From Vibrio sp. JPW-9-11-11 (GTDB lineage Bacteria; Pseudomonadota; Gammaproteobacteria; Enterobacterales; Vibrionaceae): a stretch of 64,000 nt of DNA. Positions 17,851-26,921 of this stretch are shown piece after piece. The position numbers and the translations under genes were made by a program. Below the pieces are notes generated by a model that worked only from the letters and a program-made list of their open reading frames with translations, made no database searches and was not told the DNA's origin. Location of the stretch: positions 124,001 through 188,000 of the forward strand of contig NZ_SZQJ01000004.1 of assembly GCF_013369335.1 (NCBI RefSeq). The letters run 5' to 3'. Positions within the stretch are counted from its first letter, which is position 1. The number at the start of each line of letters is the position of its first letter.

Positions 17851-18819
17851 ATGCAGCAGGATGCGACGTTATTTTTTGTGCTGCTTTTTTTTGCAGTGGT
17901 GTTTATTTCCCAGGCGCTGATCCTCCCGGCGGCCGGCAGTAAAGCCAAGCATAAAGAGCTCTCGCAGCGACTCAAAGAATCGCAAACCAACTTAGACGAA
18001 GAAGCACGCTCATTGCTTCATGATCACTACATGAAGAGCCTTACTCCCCTCGACCGCCGCTTGGTCAAGTTTGAGCTCTTTTCCTCTCTTAAGAAGCTTA
18101 TTGAACTATCGGGGTATGATTGGAGCTTAAGTCAAACCTTGACCATCTCTTTTATTTCATCACTGCTGCTGTTTTTTGCTGCCCTTTTGCTTGGCCAGCC
18201 GATCTATGTCGGCATTGTGGCAGCGCTAGGGGTGTGGTTTATTCTCTATTTTTGGCTCAATAAAAAGATTTCAGATCGCCTGTCAGCATTTGAGGAGCAA
18301 CTGCCCGAAGCGCTAGACATTATGCGCCGCATGCTACAAGCAGGTCAGCCTGTTACTCAGGCGTTTAATGAAGTGGGATCCGAGATGCCAGCGCCTATTG
18401 GCGTTGAGTTTAAAAACACCTTTAACTTGTTGAACTATGGCTATGATATGCGCCTTGCGATCATGCAGATGGCTGAGCGCACGCCAACGGTGTCGATGTT
18501 AGCGTTCTCCAGTGCAGTACTTTTACAGAAAGAGACGGGCGGCAACTTATCAGAAAATTTAGAGAAGGTGTCACGTGTGCTAAGGGCACGTTTTAAGTTG
18601 CAGCGCAAAATCAAAACCTTGTCGGCGGAGAGCCGTTTGTCGGCATGGATCTTAGTGTTGTCTCCTTTTATTTTGTTTGTGTTCCTTTCGTTTATCAATC
18701 CCGAGTATGTTGAGCCTCTTTACACAGACCCTCGGGGGATGGACTTAGTGAGCGCCGGTATCGTGAGTCTTTTTATTGGCTCGATGTGGATACGCAAAAT
18801 CATTAATTTTGAGGTGTAA
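17851..18819 (+). CDS. tadB: inner-membrane platform protein TadB
   Basis: GspF/PilC-like membrane protein of 322 residues that forms the platform on which TadA acts. There is an N-terminal membrane helix, a pair of helices around residues 85-130, a cytoplasmic T2SSF domain (about 145-270, EEQLPEALDIMRRMLQAGQP and LLQKETGGNLSENLEKVS), then two C-terminal helices. It lies 2 bp before tadC, the usual partner. Confidence 0.92.
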   Translation: MQQDATLFFVLLFFAVVFISQALILPAAGSKAKHKELSQRLKESQTNLDEEARSLLHDHYMKSLTPLDRRLVKFELFSSLKKLIELSGYDWSLSQTLTISFISSLLLFFAALLLGQPIYVGIVAALGVWFILYFWLNKKISDRLSAFEEQLPEALDIMRRMLQAGQPVTQAFNEVGSEMPAPIGVEFKNTFNLLNYGYDMRLAIMQMAERTPTVSMLAFSSAVLLQKETGGNLSENLEKVSRVLRARFKLQRKIKTLSAESRLSAWILVLSPFILFVFLSFINPEYVEPLYTDPRGMDLVSAGIVSLFIGSMWIRKIINFEV

Positions 18820-18821
18820 TT

Positions 18822-19766
18822 ATGCAAGACCTCATTCAACTTCTTAATGAGTTACAGCTTGACGAACAAACCGCGTTTTTGGGTTTGATCTTAATTGCTT
18901 CGGTGTTGATTATCTTTACATCGTTTCTGCTGTTATTGAGCTCCAAGTCGCCGTTGACCCACAAGCTGGAAGAGATTCGCAAAAGCAGTGGGAGTGAAAG
19001 GCTGAAGAAGAGTAGCCGCTTAGACCATACGCTAGAGTCACTCGCTCCTGTGATGCAGCCTTCGAACAGCAAAGAGACGGAGTCGATTCGCTCGCAACTG
19101 ATGCATGCGGGTTATCATGATGCCAATGCAGTGACGATCTTTTATGCGTTTAAAGGGCTCACTGTGTTGATCGGCCTTGCCATCGCCGCGGCTATTTACT
19201 TCTTTCTGCCCGATCTATCTCAGCGCAATTTAGTGATGCTGCTGAGTGTGGGGATTGGGCTATTTGTGCCCAATTTTATCTTGAAACTAATGGTTGATAA
19301 ACGGCAATCCAGAATTCGCGGCGGCGTGCCCGATGCGCTAGATTTGCTGGTGGTGTGTACTGAATCAGGCTTGGGCTTTAGCGCGGCATTGCGACGTGTA
19401 GCCGATGAGTTGATGATCTCCCATCCAGACTTTGCTGATGAGCTCGATACTGTATGTGCCAAAATTAAAGCTGGGGTAGAGATGTCGGATGCGTTTAATG
19501 ATTTGGTGGATAGAACTGGGGTGAAAGAGATTGCGGGGTTGGTCACTATGTTATCCCATGCATCTCGGATCGGCGGTAGCTTGTCGCAAACATTACGTGA
19601 GTACACGGAAGATTTTCGTGATAAGCGTAACCAAGAGGTCGAAGAAATCGCGGCAAAAATTCCGACTAAAATGATATTCCCACTGTTGTTATTTATTTGG
19701 CCCTGTTTCTTTATCGTAGCGCTCGGCCCATCTATGTTGTCCCTAACTGCGACGTTGGGAAAATAA
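18822..19766 (+). CDS. tadC: inner-membrane platform protein TadC
   Basis: Second GspF-like platform protein, 314 residues. Membrane helices lie near residues 18-40, 105-145 and at the C-terminus (FPLLLFIWPCFFIVALGPSM). The T2SSF domain (about 160-285) contains PDALDLLVVCTESGLGFSAA and the SRIGGSLSQTLREY motif. Nearly adjacent to tadB and 9 bp before tadD. Confidence 0.92.
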   Translation: MQDLIQLLNELQLDEQTAFLGLILIASVLIIFTSFLLLLSSKSPLTHKLEEIRKSSGSERLKKSSRLDHTLESLAPVMQPSNSKETESIRSQLMHAGYHDANAVTIFYAFKGLTVLIGLAIAAAIYFFLPDLSQRNLVMLLSVGIGLFVPNFILKLMVDKRQSRIRGGVPDALDLLVVCTESGLGFSAALRRVADELMISHPDFADELDTVCAKIKAGVEMSDAFNDLVDRTGVKEIAGLVTMLSHASRIGGSLSQTLREYTEDFRDKRNQEVEEIAAKIPTKMIFPLLLFIWPCFFIVALGPSMLSLTATLGK

Positions 19767-19775
19767 GGAAAGCTT

Positions 19776-20777
19776 ATGAATGGATTACGTTATTGTCTCT
19801 TACTGGTGGTAGTGGTGGCGCTTTCGGCTTGTTCAAGCACTGAGCCAAAACTGGACATCTCACTCTATGATGGAAAGCCCATTGATACGCTCTCATTCGA
19901 TGAACCACCTAAAACGGAGCAAGAAGCCATTATGCGCGGCGACAGTGCCTTGAGTAGTGGCAATATGGATTTAGCGCTGTATGAGTATATTCGCTCACTC
20001 GCTTTTGAAAATGGACAGTTTAGAGATAAAGCCTTGTTCAACATTGGCCGGATTCATCAGTCACGGGATAACTTAGCGTTAGCAGAAAAAGCCTATCTAA
20101 TCGCTATCGATGAAAACCCTAACAATGTGAGTGTGTTAGAGCAGATGGGGATGTTGTACAGTCGCAATGGCGATCTTGCCCAAGGAAAGAGCTATTTCCT
20201 GCGCGCGGTTAATGCCGATCAATTGCGATTGTTGCAATCCACAACGTTAAACAGTGATGATCTTGCGAGCGTTGAGTCGGTCGCTCAGCTCAAGGTCGAT
20301 CAGTATTCACCACAATATGCCTATATGGGATTAGGCGTAGTCGCCGACCTCGATAAGCAGCATTCGCTGGCACAGGCATTTTATAAACACGCTTTGAGTA
20401 TTGAACCTAATTCGGTGAAAACCTTAACCAACGTTGGCTACTCATTTTATATGGATGGCGATTACCGTAAGGCACAACGCTTTATCTTACAAGCGTTAGA
20501 CAAAGATCCTGATAATGAAAAAGCACTGAATAATCTGGCGTTGATCTACTTAGCCAAAGGAGAGGTTAATCGAGCCTTGAGTGTATTTACTCAGCATATG
20601 GATAAGCCCGAAGCGTTAAATAACGTGGGCTATTTCCTCACGCTACAAGGCAAACCTGAGCAAGCGATCCCGTATCTTCAGCAGGCGATTAGTGCTAAGC
20701 CGACGTATTACAAAGTCGCCAATGAAAATCTCGAAAAAGCGCTTTCTATGGTGAGAGAAGCCGACAATGGGCAATAG
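19776..20777 (+). CDS. tadD: TPR lipoprotein TadD
   Basis: A 333-residue lipoprotein with signal MNGLRYCLLLVVVVALSAC and acylation at Cys-19 of the LSAC lipobox. It then has a run of TPR units from about residue 55 to the end (AEKAYLIAIDENPNNVSVL, ALSIEPNSVKTLTNVGYSFY, ALDKDPDNEKALNNLALIYL). TadD proteins probably help secretin assembly, in the manner of pilotins or PilF. Last gene of the tad locus, closed by a terminator 11 bp after the stop. Confidence 0.9.
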   Translation: MNGLRYCLLLVVVVALSACSSTEPKLDISLYDGKPIDTLSFDEPPKTEQEAIMRGDSALSSGNMDLALYEYIRSLAFENGQFRDKALFNIGRIHQSRDNLALAEKAYLIAIDENPNNVSVLEQMGMLYSRNGDLAQGKSYFLRAVNADQLRLLQSTTLNSDDLASVESVAQLKVDQYSPQYAYMGLGVVADLDKQHSLAQAFYKHALSIEPNSVKTLTNVGYSFYMDGDYRKAQRFILQALDKDPDNEKALNNLALIYLAKGEVNRALSVFTQHMDKPEALNNVGYFLTLQGKPEQAIPYLQQAISAKPTYYKVANENLEKALSMVREADNGQ

Positions 20778-20788
20778 TCATGGCTAAC

Positions 20789-20816
20789 AAAAGGAGAGCA
20801 CAGTGTGCTCTCCTTT
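20789..20816. terminator. bidirectional terminator between tadD and chrA
   Basis: A 13-bp stem AAAAGGAGAGCAC / GTGCTCTCCTTTT with a 2-nt loop. T-rich on the plus strand for tadD and mirrored on the minus strand for the convergent chrA. Confidence 0.85.
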
Positions 20817-20829
20817 TGGTTTGTATGGA

Positions 20830-21975
20830 TTAAAGTAGATAACCACTGATGAGACCGGCAGCCATGAAGAAGGCGACCATAGCAATAATGGGCAGTTTAA
20901 GCTGCTTCAACAGATAAAACCCGATAAGTACCAATGCGATATCTAATGGAGCGGTGACGGCGCTAATAAACACGGGTTGGTAAAGTGCCGCCAATAACAA
21001 ACCGACAACCGCAGCGTTGACACCATTTACCGCCCCAGACACGCGTGGCCTTTGGGCCAATGATTGCCAGTTTTGGAGAACGCCGAGGAGTAGCAAAAAA
21101 CCGGGAATAAACACCGCTAAGGTGGCCAATAGTGCGCCCCAGATTGGGGTCTTAGGCAACAGTTCGTAGCCAATGTAAGTAGCGAAGGTGAACATTGGGC
21201 CAGGAACCGCTTGAGCCGCGGCATAACCGGTTAGGAAGGCATCTTGGCTGAGTTGGTCGCCGACAATATTTTGCAATAGCGGCAGGACCACGTGTCCACC
21301 ACCAAATACTAAGCTACCCGCTTGATAGAAGTCATTAAACAACTGTAGTTGGGGAGCCAGCTGAGCGGCTACTGGCAGCCCCAATAACAGAGTGACAAAC
21401 AGCATCAATGGAACCAGCGCGGGCTTAAAAGGTTTAGGACTCTGGTCGTGGGTTTCAGCTAAGCGTTGGCTGCCGATGAGCGCGGCAATCAGCAGTACCG
21501 CCATCTGAGTTGCAATCCCCGGGATTAACAGCAGTGCGACTGCAGTTATAAGACACAATGTCACCGATAGCGTCTGCTTACAGAAGTTTTTGTACATGCC
21601 CCAAGTTGCGTCTGCGACCACCACGACAGCCAGTAGCTTAAGGCCATGAACAAGATTTTGGAACGCACTGGTTTCGGTCACTTGGCTACTGACGACGGCC
21701 AACATCAGCATGATCAACACAGAGGGAAGCGTAAAGCCAAGAAACGCCATGCACGCCCCAACTAATCCCCCTCTTTTGTATCCGAGCGCAAATCCCACTT
21801 GGCTCGAGCCCGGCCCTGGTAAAAACTGGCTTAACGCCACTATCTGCGCGTATTCTCTATCGTCGAGCCATTTTAGCTTCTCGACAAACGTGTTGCGGAA
21901 GTAGCCAATGTGGGCCGCCGGGCCCCCAAAGCTAATCCATCCTAACCAGAAAAAAGTTCTAAAAATCGCAAACAT
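20830..21975 (-). CDS. chrA: chromate transporter ChrA
   Basis: Membrane protein of 381 residues of the CHR family, which exports chromate in proton-linked fashion. It has the two-domain long form: an N-terminal CHR repeat with FWLGWISFGGPAAHIGYFR and SQFLPGPGSSQVGFALGY, and a C-terminal repeat carrying GSLVFGGGHVVLPLL and AAQAVPGPMFTFATYIGY. About ten hydrophobic segments are visible. A LysR gene is transcribed divergently from a 103-bp gap and may control it. Chromate specificity is inferred from the family; other oxyanions are possible. Confidence 0.9.
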   Translation of the reverse strand: MFAIFRTFFWLGWISFGGPAAHIGYFRNTFVEKLKWLDDREYAQIVALSQFLPGPGSSQVGFALGYKRGGLVGACMAFLGFTLPSVLIMLMLAVVSSQVTETSAFQNLVHGLKLLAVVVVADATWGMYKNFCKQTLSVTLCLITAVALLLIPGIATQMAVLLIAALIGSQRLAETHDQSPKPFKPALVPLMLFVTLLLGLPVAAQLAPQLQLFNDFYQAGSLVFGGGHVVLPLLQNIVGDQLSQDAFLTGYAAAQAVPGPMFTFATYIGYELLPKTPIWGALLATLAVFIPGFLLLLGVLQNWQSLAQRPRVSGAVNGVNAAVVGLLLAALYQPVFISAVTAPLDIALVLIGFYLLKQLKLPIIAMVAFFMAAGLISGYLL

Positions 21976-22078
21976 GTCTCGCGCTTAATTGAATAAAATA
22001 TGCCGATAATTTACGCAATGAGATAGAATGACTCAAATTAATAGTGTTGATATTAACTATGAATGAAATGGGATTTAG

Positions 22079-22987
22079 GTGAAGGAATTTAACTGGAAAG
22101 GGGTGGATCTGAACTTGCTGGTGGCATTCCAAGCATTGTTTCAAACCAACAGTGTCAGTCTTGCCGCGCAGCGCTGCTTTGTTAGCCAGAGCGCGATGAG
22201 TCATACTCTGCAGAGAATGCGAGTTCTGTTTGATGATCCGTTGTTTGATCGTGTCGGTACGTCAATGGAGCCGACTCAACGTGCGCAAGATATTGCGCCA
22301 GTGATTGATCAACTTTTGGCGAGCATCAAGTATGAGTTGCTGATAAAGAAACACTTTTCGGCCGTTGAGTACGCAGGGGTGTGGAAAATTGGTTTAACCG
22401 ATTATGCCGAGCAGCTCTTTGCGCCTATGCTGTATGATTCAATTAAACAAGCATCGCCAAACTCACAGGTGAGCTTTTTCAATGTCAATCGCAGCAATTA
22501 CGTTGAGATAGTCGAGCAAGAAGAACTCGATGTGGTGATCGGCAGTATTGATAATGTGAATCGACGTTTCCTGAGCCAGCACCTCTACACTGAGCAGCAT
22601 CTATGTTTGTTTGACCCGAACACCATTCATCATGGCGAAGCAATGACACTGGACGAGTTTGTCAGCTATGAGCACGCGTTAGTGAGCCCTGATGGGCGAC
22701 TGCAAACACAAGTTGATCAGCGTTTGCATAAGCTTGGTTATGAACGTCGGGTTGGGGTGGCCTCACGTAACTTTTTAACCATACGTCGCTTACTGATAGG
22801 TCGGCCGCTGTTATGCATTGTACCGAAGCGATTTGCCGAAATGGAACGCGATACTCACGCCTTTATGGCCATATCACCGCCGATAGCGATTCCTGACTTT
22901 GATATTAGCTTGCTGTTTCTCAAGGCTCATCAACATGAAGAAAAAAGCCTCTGGATAAGACAGCAAGTGATGGCGGTGGTGAGCTGA
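22079..22987 (+). CDS. LysR-family regulator divergent from chrA
   Basis: 302-residue LysR protein of the NodD/LeuO-like branch: the N-terminus DLNLLVAFQALFQTNSVSLA is followed by CFVSQSAMSHTLQRMR (recognition helix) and FDDPLFDRVGTSMEPTQRA. The effector domain covers residues 90-300. The start is a GTG with a weak upstream GGGA; no ATG in frame fits better. Its position back to back with chrA makes chrA the first candidate target, but nothing in the sequence proves it. Confidence 0.85.
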   Translation: MKEFNWKGVDLNLLVAFQALFQTNSVSLAAQRCFVSQSAMSHTLQRMRVLFDDPLFDRVGTSMEPTQRAQDIAPVIDQLLASIKYELLIKKHFSAVEYAGVWKIGLTDYAEQLFAPMLYDSIKQASPNSQVSFFNVNRSNYVEIVEQEELDVVIGSIDNVNRRFLSQHLYTEQHLCLFDPNTIHHGEAMTLDEFVSYEHALVSPDGRLQTQVDQRLHKLGYERRVGVASRNFLTIRRLLIGRPLLCIVPKRFAEMERDTHAFMAISPPIAIPDFDISLLFLKAHQHEEKSLWIRQQVMAVVS

Positions 22988-23117
22988 AGCGTGGTCCACA
23001 AGCGACTGACCGCTGAGGATTGAACCATGGATAACGGTGTCATCACCCATATTGAGTTTACCGAGTGACACTAAGTATCGAATATGTCTCTAATACATTG
23101 ACAGCAAGGAGGGTTAC

Positions 23118-23837
23118 TTGAGTCGAAAAATTACCGTTCGGTCATACAGCCGCAGTTCGAGCGGACATAGTCATCGCCACCACCAGGTGCTGTTACCGTT
23201 GCGAGGCTTTATCGACCTGAGCTTAGATGGTGTCGCTTCCACAGTTTCATATGGCGATTGTGTCGTGATTGTCGCGGGTTGTTACCATGAATTTCGCGCT
23301 CGAGAGGATTTTCGTTTCTTGGTCATTGATGTGGAAGAGCTGCCCAACAAGTTGCTGAGTTTGTCTTCCCCAATTTTGGCTCTGGATGCCGCGACACACC
23401 AGTATGTCGCCTTTATCGAACAGCAGTTGCAGCAGGCAATTAGCGACGAGTTAGAGAGCCACATGCTGACCCTGTTGTTTCGCTTACTGAGTGACCAATG
23501 CACCAGTTGTAAAATGGATGCTAGGATCAAACATGTTGTCCAGTTTCTCAATCAAGATGTTCAGCAGACTCCAAGTATCGCGCAACTTGCTCAGTTGGCT
23601 TGTTTGAGTCAATCACAGTTTAAGCTACTGTTTACCAAGCAATTAGGGGTAAGTCCACTTAAGTACCTGGTTGATCTCAAGATGAAAAAAGCACAGGCTT
23701 TGTTGATCAACAGCGATATGCCAATCAGTCGTATCGCTGAGGAGGTCGGGTTTAGTAACCCTTCCTCCTTTAGCCGCAGTTTTAATGCTCACCTTGGTCA
23801 AGCGCCAAAAGCTTATCGCGCGCGGGAGAAGTCTTAG
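23118..23837 (+). CDS. AraC-family regulator with N-terminal cupin
   Basis: 239 residues: an N-terminal cupin-like arm (about 10-90, HRHHQVLLPLRGFIDLSLDG, with a histidine cluster SGHSHRHH) and a C-terminal AraC domain (about 140-237, PSIAQLAQLACLSQSQFKLL and ISRIAEEVGFSNPSSFSRSF). It starts with TTG behind a strong AAGGAGGG site 5 nt upstream. Its last 56 bases overlap, tail to tail, the end of the EamA exporter gene on the other strand. This layout is common for a small exporter and its sensor. Confidence 0.88.
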   Translation: MSRKITVRSYSRSSSGHSHRHHQVLLPLRGFIDLSLDGVASTVSYGDCVVIVAGCYHEFRAREDFRFLVIDVEELPNKLLSLSSPILALDAATHQYVAFIEQQLQQAISDELESHMLTLLFRLLSDQCTSCKMDARIKHVVQFLNQDVQQTPSIAQLAQLACLSQSQFKLLFTKQLGVSPLKYLVDLKMKKAQALLINSDMPISRIAEEVGFSNPSSFSRSFNAHLGQAPKAYRAREKS

Positions 23838-24690
23838 GTTGGCGTCGATATAACACAATACACATCGCGACAATGAAAGTGCCACACAAGGTTAATGCGC
23901 TGATTGATGTGCCAAATATCCAATGATCAAACAGATAGGTAAAAATCGGAATGGCGTAGAACAGTACACTTACTTGATCTGCGCTGTTTCTCTTGATCAT
24001 GGTCATCAATAAAAGCAGTGCGCCCACAGAAACCACACCACTCATCCATAACAAAGAAAACACCAGTTCTGGTTGCCACATTACCTGCCATCCAGTCGCA
24101 AAGCTTAACAGAGTAAATACCAAACAGGACAGCAGGCATTGGTAGAACATGGCGGGCAAAGGAGCAATTTCAACCTTAGCTTGCTTGATGGTGCCAAACG
24201 TCAGTGACAGTAAAGCCAGAACTGCCCAAGCAAGCCCTTTCCAGCCGACATTGGTTAAATCTTGTGCACCAAAAATAGCCACCGATAAGCCGACGAAGCC
24301 ACCGAGAAGTAGCATCAGTTTAGAACGACTGAGTTTGTGTTGAGTACACAGCGGTGTCAGTAACGGTTGCAAGCCAAGGACTAAAGTGACTAACCCTGGC
24401 GCTAAGCCCGCGTCAATAGCCAGAATGTAGCTCGCGAGGTAACTCACTTGGAGTAGCAGCCCGACTTGCAATACTAGACGAAGTTGAGTGCGATTGGGTT
24501 TCTTCCATACCTGACCCGTTAGCGTTTTGGCTACCAATACAATCAGGGTGATACAGAGCAAGGAGAGGAGTGCTCTTAGAGCCAAAAAGCTCCACTGGGA
24601 CGAAAACTGCAAACCCAACTTTACGACCACCGCGCCACTACTCCACATCACCAGAAATAGCACTGGTGCAAGGAAATCTAACTTAAACAT
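23782..24690 (-). CDS. EamA/DMT-family transporter
   Basis: 302 residues with about ten membrane helices arranged as two EamA repeats, typical of exporters of amino acids or other small metabolites in the drug/metabolite superfamily. It begins LDFLAPVLFLVMWSSGAVVV, the usual entry of this family; the second repeat starts near residue 150 (LAWAVLALLSLTFGTIKQAK). The C-terminus RRQPKTSPARDK is cytoplasmic and is the part that overlaps the convergent AraC gene. AAGGG precedes the ATG. Substrate unknown. Confidence 0.87.
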   Translation of the reverse strand: MFKLDFLAPVLFLVMWSSGAVVVKLGLQFSSQWSFLALRALLSLLCITLIVLVAKTLTGQVWKKPNRTQLRLVLQVGLLLQVSYLASYILAIDAGLAPGLVTLVLGLQPLLTPLCTQHKLSRSKLMLLLGGFVGLSVAIFGAQDLTNVGWKGLAWAVLALLSLTFGTIKQAKVEIAPLPAMFYQCLLSCLVFTLLSFATGWQVMWQPELVFSLLWMSGVVSVGALLLLMTMIKRNSADQVSVLFYAIPIFTYLFDHWIFGTSISALTLCGTFIVAMCIVLYRRQPKTSPARDKLLALDQGEH

Positions 24691-24880
24691 TTTTATAACC
24701 CTTGTTATCTAAAGCGTTAGGAGAGAAGTGGCGGCCGCTCACTAGGGGTAACACTATAGCGTGAGCGCGAGGATAAAAATGATCCCAAAAGACGGTTTTT
24801 AATTCATATAGGTCGAAGATGAAATCGAGTTATAGAAAATAACAAGGGGTTAAACGAGCCCTGTAATGCGGAAGGGATGC

Positions 24881-25798
24881 TCAAACGGAGTCGGGCGTTT
24901 GGCGATTGTCGAGTCGTAAAAACCATTGTTGCATGAAGTCGACGAACGCGGTGAGTTTAGTACTGCGGCGTAATTGTGGTGGGTAGATAAGATAGATATG
25001 ACTTTGAGCCAATTGATAGTCAGCAAGCAGCCTAACCAAACGGCCACTTTGCAGTGAGGGTTCGACTAAATAACAGGGCATTTTGATGATCCCTTGACCG
25101 TTTTCGGCTGCCCTGAGTAGTAACAAGTTATCACTAATGTACAAGTTGCTGCTGGTGGGAACGGTTTGCGCTTGAGCCTGTTTTTCAAACTGCCAGTCGC
25201 GTAAGTGAGGGTCACATAAACAGTTGTGCTCTATCAGATCTTTGGGATGTTGAGGTACCCCGTATTGGGCCAGATAGTCGGGTGAAGCGCAGCAGATATG
25301 CTGATAAGGCATCAGTTTTTTGGCCACCATATTCTCGGGTGGGGTATTGGTGGCCCGAATCGCGAGATCAAAATGGCTCTTGGTGAGATCTTCGCGTTGG
25401 TAACCAATATCGAGGTCGAATTCAATCTGTGGGTGCTGGCGTTGAAAGGCAGCACAGATATCGATAAGAAACCGGTGGCTGAAAATGGTCGGAGCGGTAA
25501 TGCTGAGTACGCCTGTGACATCACTCTTGGTATGTTCGAGCTCTTTTTCTAGCTCAACAATCGAGGCGTTGATGGTGTGCATTTTACTCAGGATCTTCTC
25601 ACCTGCAGCGGTTAAGCGCACACTGCGAGTGGAACGGATTAACAGGCTGGTTTCCAATTCTTGCTCTAACTGACTAATCTGTGATGAGAGGTAGCTGCGA
25701 GAAATCCCTAAGCTTTCTGCCGCTTTTGAGAAGCTTAACTGTTTAGCGACTTCTCCAAACAGGGCGTAGCGCTCGAAGCGCTTGTGTTTTTTCTGCAT
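24881..25798 (-). CDS. LysR-family regulator divergent from an aldo/keto reductase
   Basis: 305 residues from ATG 25798 (other in-frame starts at 25813 and TTG 25843 are weaker). The helix-turn-helix is FSKAAESLGISRSYLSSQIS, and the effector domain, from about residue 90, contains SHFDLAIRATNTPP, typical of the large DsdC/CrgA-like group. The aldo/keto reductase gene begins on the other strand 190 bp away, so it is the probable target. It may also be read into the EamA gene in the same direction, though 190 bp separate them. Confidence 0.85.
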   Translation of the reverse strand: MQKKHKRFERYALFGEVAKQLSFSKAAESLGISRSYLSSQISQLEQELETSLLIRSTRSVRLTAAGEKILSKMHTINASIVELEKELEHTKSDVTGVLSITAPTIFSHRFLIDICAAFQRQHPQIEFDLDIGYQREDLTKSHFDLAIRATNTPPENMVAKKLMPYQHICCASPDYLAQYGVPQHPKDLIEHNCLCDPHLRDWQFEKQAQAQTVPTSSNLYISDNLLLLRAAENGQGIIKMPCYLVEPSLQSGRLVRLLADYQLAQSHIYLIYPPQLRRSTKLTAFVDFMQQWFLRLDNRQTPDSV

Positions 25799-25987
25799 TG
25801 AATCTGCTCTCATACCGACCGATAGTGTGAGTATATCGTTCAATATAGAAAATTAAATGGCGTTTATTGTTCTCTATAACGAATTATCTTTTCGTTTTCG
25901 CTGGGTTAATCCCCCTGCTTTGAGTGAGTATACTGAAGTCAGTTTATGGGGTGGCGCATGGCGCTGCACAAACCAAAAAGGTTCATT

Positions 25988-26869
25988 ATGCAAAAATCAC
26001 ATCCGGTATTTTCCCCTCTGATCCAAGGTTATTGGCGTATGGCTGAGTGGGGAATGACCACTCAGCAACAGCACACCTTCCTCAAACAACACCTAGAAAT
26101 GGGAATCACCACCGTTGATCACGCGCCCGTGTATGGCCCGGACTCTGCGTGTGAGCGTATGTTCGGTGAAGTGCTTGCCTTAGACAGCAGCCTACGTGAC
26201 CAGATTGAGATCGTTTCAAAATGTGGTATCTACCGAGGTGAACATCCTCAAGTCAACCACTACAACAGCGGTAAAGAGGCGATTGTAAAATCTGTCGATG
26301 AGTCATTATCTCGTCTGCAAACCGATCATTTAGATGTGTTGCTTTTGCATCGTCCAGATTTATTGATGGATGCCGATGAAGCGGCCGATGCGTTCACGCA
26401 ACTGAAAGCTGCGGGCAAGGTGAAGCACTTTGGTGTATCCAACTTTACGCCTAGTCAGTTTGAGTTGCTGCAATCTCGATGGGCCGAGCCACTTGTTACT
26501 AACCAAGTTGAGATTAACCCGGTCAACTTGCAAGTCACAGAAGATGGAACACTCGACCAATTACAACGTCTGCGTATCGCGCCAATGGCGTGGTCATGTT
26601 TAGCTGGCGGACGTATCTTTAGCGATAACAGCGAACAAATGCTGCGCCTTCGCCAAACGCTTGAGCAGGTGAAGGAAGAGATCGGTGCAAGTTCTATCGA
26701 TCAAGTTATCTTTGCTTGGGTACTGCGTTTGCCAGCGAAACCCGTGCCTATTGTCGGCAGTGGCAATATTGAGAGAGTTCGAACTGCAGTTGGCGCACTG
26801 GAGCTGAGTTTATCGCAAGAGCAGTGGTATCGTATTTGGGTGGCGTCGAAAGGACATGGTGTCGCGTAG
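25988..26869 (+). CDS. ydhF: aldo/keto reductase, YdhF-like
   Basis: NADPH-dependent oxidoreductase of the aldo/keto reductase superfamily, 293 residues, very similar in order of motifs to E. coli YdhF: QGYWRMAEWGMTTQQ at the start, TTVDHAPVYG (catalytic Asp and Tyr), HLDVLLLHRPDLLMDADEAA, KHFGVSNFTPSQF, MAWSCLAGGR and IVGSGNIERVRTAV near the end for cofactor binding. ATG 25988 is preferred over the upstream ATG at 25946, because AAAAAGG lies 7 nt before it and the protein then aligns with YdhF. Substrate is not known. Confidence 0.9.
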   Translation: MQKSHPVFSPLIQGYWRMAEWGMTTQQQHTFLKQHLEMGITTVDHAPVYGPDSACERMFGEVLALDSSLRDQIEIVSKCGIYRGEHPQVNHYNSGKEAIVKSVDESLSRLQTDHLDVLLLHRPDLLMDADEAADAFTQLKAAGKVKHFGVSNFTPSQFELLQSRWAEPLVTNQVEINPVNLQVTEDGTLDQLQRLRIAPMAWSCLAGGRIFSDNSEQMLRLRQTLEQVKEEIGASSIDQVIFAWVLRLPAKPVPIVGSGNIERVRTAVGALELSLSQEQWYRIWVASKGHGVA

Positions 26870-26879
26870 AGCGTTAACA

Positions 26880-26906
26880 AAAAAGGCATGCTGAGCATGC
26901 CTTTTT
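26880..26906. terminator. bidirectional terminator
   Basis: A 12-13-bp palindromic stem AAAAAGGCATGCT / AGCATGCCTTTTT between the convergent reductase and GGCT-like genes, with T-runs on both strands. Confidence 0.88.
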
Positions 26907-26921
26907 GCTATGAGTGACGGA

